This document shows positions 45,975 through 57,500 of a DNA stretch of 57,500 nucleotides, in pieces. The stretch comes from Chondrilla cf. caribensis (Eukaryota; Porifera; Demospongiae; Chondrillida; Chondrillidae). The position numbers were made by a program, and so were the translations under genes. Below the pieces are notes generated by a model, which worked only from the letters and a program-made list of their open reading frames with translations, was not told the DNA's origin and ran no database searches. The number at the start of each line of letters is the position of its first letter. Position 1 is the stretch's first letter. The stretch is from NCBI GenBank assembly GCA_964020155.1, contig OZ026554.1:4807827-4865326 (forward strand), given 5' to 3'.

Positions 45975-48900
45975 TTATCTTGCATCAGCTTGGATTACTT
46001 TGCCTCTTCTTCCACTTGAATGTGACTTCTTTCTTGCCGCAAATGACAGAACGGCTTTCTTTGTTTCCTCCAACAAGGCTCGTTCACGCTGTAGCTCGCT
46101 CTTCAACTTATCACTCCTGCACTTGTAGTGTTCAAAGCCCTCCACCAGCTTATTCTTCTCTGCTGACTGCGATGACAGTTGGTCGTGAAAGGTTGCAATG
46201 GTAGATTGCAGTTCATCTTTCTGATGGTTGGCCAAAGACAGTTCCTGTTCAAGGCAACCTACTTGACCTTCCAGCATTCTGGTATGTTGCTGCAATTCTG
46301 TGTACATTTGTTTAGAGTTAAGCTGCTCCTCTTCATATCGCAATTCGGCTGCTTTGGACTCTGATTTCATCTCATTCAACTGTGCTTCTTTCATTGTCAC
46401 CTCATCTCTCAGAGAAACCAGTTCGTCCTGCTCCATAGTGAGTTGCTGCTGGAGGTGGGACACCTCCTCTTGCTGTGACTGGATTGTCTTGTGCAGCTCA
46501 CGATGGTAGTCCTCTTGCTGCTTCTGAGCAAATTGTAGTTCAATGTAGTCGCTACGGATAGAGGAGAGGGTATGACTTGTGCGGTCGTAGTCCTCCCTTG
46601 CAAGAGTGAGAGCCTCTTTTAGATGGTCTGCTTCCTCTCGAAGTCGTTCCTTGTCAGCTTCCAACAAGTTGCATTCATTCTGTAGATCAGATGCTTCTTT
46701 TCCGATCATCTTCAACTGCACATTGGTGGCATCTACCTGCTTTTGGGTCAAAATTAGTTGTTCCTCTTTGTCTTGAAGAGCTGCTGAAATAGCTGATACC
46801 CGGGAGAGAAGAGTATCATTCTCTTCCTCAAGGGACTTGATGGCTCCTTTCAACTCTGCAGCTGTCTTGTCATTCCTCTTAGCTACTTCATCCATCTCAC
46901 GCACATGGCATTTCATCGATTCGTTCTCTTCCTTCAGCTCTTCAATAAGTCTATGTAGAGTTCTTTCCGAATCACTCTTCTGCTCCAGGATGGAAATTAG
47001 TTCAAACTTTTGTTTTTCCACATCCTCGGTCTCCTGTAAGAGCTGGTGGAAACAGTCAGCAGCCTGTGAGCTTGCCTTTTGGTAGGAATCCATCCTCTGC
47101 TCCAGAGTACTAACTCTCCTCTTGTCCACAGCTACTACACTGCGATATTTCTCCAGTTGTTGAGTCAAATCTGTAATGATGGCTTCTTTCTTGCTTAGAT
47201 CTTTTTCCAACCTGTGGTAACTGTCTGTCATCTCCCTCAACAGACGTTCCATCTTCTTCGCACTGCTATGCATTGAGTCAGATTGCTCCAGTTGGACTCT
47301 CAACTGTTTGTTTTCCTCGGATACCTCAGTGACTGTCTTCTGTAGCTCTGATATTCTCTCCGTGGCCATTTTTTCAGCCTCAGACTGCTCTCTCTGTGAA
47401 CTTGTCCTGAGCTCAGTGCATGTATCAGATAATCTCTGGTGTTCTTCCCTCAAAGCAGCATATTCCTCCTATGACAAGATACATACAAACATGAAATATA
47501 ATCTCATTTTTGCAGAGTGTATATACGTACATACGCATATACACTATATATTAACCTTGTTAATGTTGTCTAGGTATGTATGTATATACATAATACGTAC
47601 ATTCAATATACGTACGTACGTGATATTATTTACATACATACGTACATAGATATGCATGCATGTACATATGTATCTACGTACATACCCAAATGCACACATG
47701 TACACATACATATGCATGTATCTACGTACCTTGAGCTGATCGAAATCACCTTCTGCTGATTCAAGGAGATCCTCAAGTGCATATTTATCATGTCTCATTT
47801 CATCCAGTTGACGTCGAACCTCAGCAACCTCACGTACGGACTCTTTGTCCCTGTCAGACTCTCTGCTTTCCAAGGCTTTTGTAAGGGATTGGATCTGTTT
47901 CAGTGATGTACTTAATTTCTTCTCCAAGCTGGAAATATCATCATGTCTTGCTTCAAGCTGCTTGTGGAGATTATCGGAGACAGCCTGTTTCTCCAGTAGC
48001 TCTGAATTTCTGATGTGGTACTGTTTGTTCAAATCCTCAAGGCTCTGTTCAAGACCATGAATCCGAGCTTTAGCCTCAAGTGCTTCTCTGATGGTCTCTG
48101 GGTTGGCCACCACTGTTTCTATACCCTGTTCATTTTCCTTTGCAAGTAGCTTCTCTTGCAATATTTTAGCACGGGTTTCAGATTCATCGTACGATTTCTG
48201 AAGTGAGGCCAGTTCACCGTCCTTTTCTTTCACTTGCTGCTTCAGTTGTTGCAATTTTGACGTAGTCTGTTGGAAATTTGCAAGAAGACACTGGTGGTCC
48301 TGTTGCAACCTGTAGTAATCTGACATAACAGTTGAGATGTCCCAATCCATATTCACCTGTCCGTGCACAGGCGTGCCGTTAGGTGTGCTGATAGCAGCCA
48401 CAAGGCAGGTATCACTCACTGCAGAACGACGGCATGTGTGCTCGCTGTTGTTTCGAATTTGCTCTTTCACTGATGAGGCTTTTGGAGTGTTGGCCAGTTC
48501 ATAGTCACTCTTCAGTTGCTCGTAGCCATTCAAAAGGTCCATTTTCTCTGCACTCATCGACTCAACCTCTCGAGCTAAGGCCGAGCATTTCTTCTTGGAC
48601 CTCACCAAAGCAGTTTCTATGTTTGATGCTCTTGTGCTACAGTCTACCTTGATGCGAGATTGACTTTGTTCCAGTTGCTGGATTGCTTCATCCTTAACCC
48701 TGATCTCCTCCTGTTTCTCCAGGATCACACTTTCTTGTTTTTCCACTTTGAATTGTAGCTTGGACATTTCGATTTGAAAACGCGAACAATCTTGCTCCAT
48801 TAACTGCACCTTTTCCTTGAACTGAGACGACGCTTTCTCTAATCGCTTTTCAGCGTCTTCAGATTGCTGTAGGGCATACTGTTCTTTCGCTTTAGACTCT

Positions 48901-49094
48901 TCCAATTGGGCCGCAAGGTTGTTCATCTCTTTCTGAAGTTGCTGAAGTTCTATCAACGTTGCAGATTTCTGACAGGAAATGGTTTTCAATTCCTCATTCA
49001 AATGTTGCATTTCGTCCTTAAGTTGGAATAGTTGACTGTTCAAATGGCGATTGTCTTCTTCTACTTTCTCGAGAGTCTTCTTTTTGGAAGCCAT
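45975..49094 (-). CDS. Long coiled-coil protein, 952 aa
   Basis: Two large exons, 47730-49094 (455 codons) and 45975-47468 (497 codons and stop), are joined by a 261-bp GT-AG intron in phase 0. Nearly the whole protein is heptad-patterned coiled coil rich in Glu, Gln, Lys and Leu, starting MASKKKTLEKVEEDNRHL. Breaks occur around the Thr/Pro-containing stretch CLVAAISTPNGTPVHGQ (about 280-300) and in the basic tail FAARKKSHSSGRRGKV. I cannot assign a family from coiled-coil sequence alone; CCDC, golgin and centrosomal proteins all look like this. Its start codon faces that of CEP72 94 bp away, so they probably share a promoter, which hints at a centrosomal or ciliary role. An in-frame upstream ATG at 49259 exists, but it would overlap CEP72 exon 1; 49094 is preferred. 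Confidence 0.9.
47469..47729 (-). other. Intron of the coiled-coil gene
   Basis: Donor AAG/GTACGT and acceptor GTCATAG. Filled with TACGTA/ACATAC-type repeats. Confidence 0.9.
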
Positions 49095-49188
49095 GATCGT
49101 TGTCAAGGTAATAACAATTTGAAAATCCCGGGAAAGTAAACGTTTCCATTTACAATTTGGTCCTCGTTTCGGTTTCGGCGGTATCAAA
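49095..49188. promoter_or_regulatory. 94-bp bidirectional promoter
   Basis: Only 94 bp separate the start codons of the coiled-coil gene (minus) and CEP72 (plus). The interval is GC-richer than its surroundings, has no TATA box and contains CCCGGGAAAG and GGTTTCGGCGG. Both transcripts must start inside it or within each other's first exons. Confidence 0.75.
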
Positions 49189-53875
<4,687 letters not shown>

Positions 53876-54373
53876 CATCTGCAGTGTACATGTACTGTAT
53901 ATATTATGTATCTTATCATACATGATACACCAATGGGGTGTATTTATATGTTATAATAATATATTGTACACAATTTATTATAATATTCTTTTTCATGTTT
54001 ATCTACATGACTGATTCTTGTTCCTCACTATAATCATGTAAATGTACAAACGTATGACAAATGTCACAATAAGTTGAAGCACACAAGTGAGTGCATGTTA
54101 TACTCATGCCAAGCTGTTGCTTCGATACTACTGTAGTCTTGTATGAGCTTACAAGGTCTGACCCAGCAAAGGGTGGTTGGCGTCAACCATTTAAATCGAA
54201 AGGAGCCACAGTGAGGATCTGTGTAGGTAAGAATATGTGTTTGTATTTACTGTAGTCGAACGAACACGAACGTATTCGTGGTAAACCTGTGAATTCAGCA
54301 TATTGCATACAAGTAAGCAAGTAGACCCCAGCAACGGCTGACTTGATTACGCAATCTAAGCGTCCCGACTAAA
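53876..54373. other. CEP72-OTUD6B intergenic region
   Basis: 498 bp between the CEP72 stop and the OTUD6B start on the same strand. It should hold the CEP72 3' end and the OTUD6B promoter. No clear AATAAA or TATA box is seen. Confidence 0.6.
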
Positions 54374-56721
<2,348 letters not shown>

Positions 56722-57500
56722 TGCCACCAAAGCTAGGAGTGGTGATACATAGTGTTTTTGTCTTTACTGATACTTTAGTATTTATAATTTTACTGAATCT
56801 GTTCATCATCATAATTATAATTTTTTTTAGAAATTGTGGATTATTATGAATAGAGTTAATAACTATTGAAATTGAGGTAACCACATGTGCACTGTATGAA
56901 CAGGTGAAGATTTTGTCATGTATTTTGTATTGTCAAACTGTCCTCATGTGTGACAGGTGTTGCACCTACCATACAATCCCAACAGGAAAACATTCATGCA
57001 CTGCACACACACGTGTGCACTACACACACGTACCCCCCATGTATGTACACACACATATACCAACATGCATGCACATACACACACATGCACACACATACAC
57101 CCATGCACATATACACATGTACCCACACACATTTATGCACATACGAACACCCACACACATACACGTATGTATGCATGCACACTGTTCCACACACAACTTG
57201 CTTCACACATCCACAATTCTCACATCTTATGCATTTATTACATATGTATAGTCATATCCTGGACAGCATTTAACACCTAATAAGGTATACATCTATAATT
57301 CACACACTTAGTAGTAGCATACATTGTCCTTGTAACTATTATTACAATTTACAATTTTATAAGTGAAAAATAAGATTGAAAGAGAAGTCATAAATTACAC
57401 AGGAACTATATTCCCTTATGTAGATTAAGAGAGCCAAGTGGTAGAAAATATAATACAAACTCACTGCGAAAACACATAGACACATAAAAAATAAAAATGG
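56722..57500. other. OTUD6B 3' flank, no gene seen
   Basis: AT-rich to about 56890, then an irregular CACAC/ACATAC region (about 57000-57190), then AT-rich again. No coding exon is supported. Confidence 0.6.

Noticed and set aside
46300..48652. Several plus-strand frames of 60-82 codons
   Set aside because: Antisense shadows of the coiled-coil gene (Ser/Leu/Phe-rich complements of Glu/Lys/Gln codons).

Overview
The window is animal nuclear DNA, most likely from a sponge (probably a demosponge). The genes recognised are metazoan or broadly eukaryotic: WWOX, MAF1, a Maf bZIP factor, MRPS17, CEP72 and OTUD6B. They have short exons with GT-AG introns, and the non-coding DNA is packed with (GT)n/(CA)n tracts, TACGTA-type motifs, minisatellites and short inverted-repeat elements. 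The phylum call is an impression from gene divergence and repeat style; the metazoan call is firm. I see no rRNA, tRNA, CRISPR or prokaryotic operon structure.

Layout, left to right. (1) 1-2803: repeat-rich DNA ending in the last exon of a plus-strand saccharopine-dehydrogenase-like oxidoreductase. (2) 4038-10420, minus: a complete nine-exon WWOX (434 aa) with two WW domains and an SDR domain; its introns carry three minisatellites, one of which includes a functional splice donor. (3) 11106-27695, plus: MAF1, the RNA polymerase III repressor, head-to-head with WWOX. Its first intron is 13.6 kb and seems to hold at least one antisense gene (seven phase-compatible exons at 21531-23936), perhaps a second (15166-18256). 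(4) 28824-29588, minus: an intronless Maf-family bZIP gene convergent with MAF1. (5) 30-45 kb: repeat-dominated, with exon-like open segments, mostly on the minus strand, that I could not join into a named gene. (6) 45127-45782, minus: MRPS17 (mitochondrial uS17). (7) 45975-49094, minus: a two-exon, 952-aa coiled-coil protein. (8) 49189-53875, plus: CEP72 in 12 exons, with its start codon only 94 bp from that of the coiled-coil gene. (9) 54374-56721, plus: the deubiquitinase OTUD6B in eight exons. (10) The last 780 bp hold only repeats.

The genes do not form one pathway. The most suggestive arrangement is the shared promoter between CEP72 (centrosome and centriolar satellites) and a long coiled-coil protein, a class common at centrosomes. 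The most unusual sequence features are splice signals built from repeats (the WWOX exon 7 donor in an 18-bp minisatellite, the CEP72 exon 5 donor in a (GT)n tract, the WWOX exon 8 acceptor ending a (CA)n tract), transposon-like terminal repeats expanded into tandem arrays, and the nested antisense gene inside MAF1. Exon boundaries were read by hand from frame, splice sites and family similarity; no alignment or transcript data were available.
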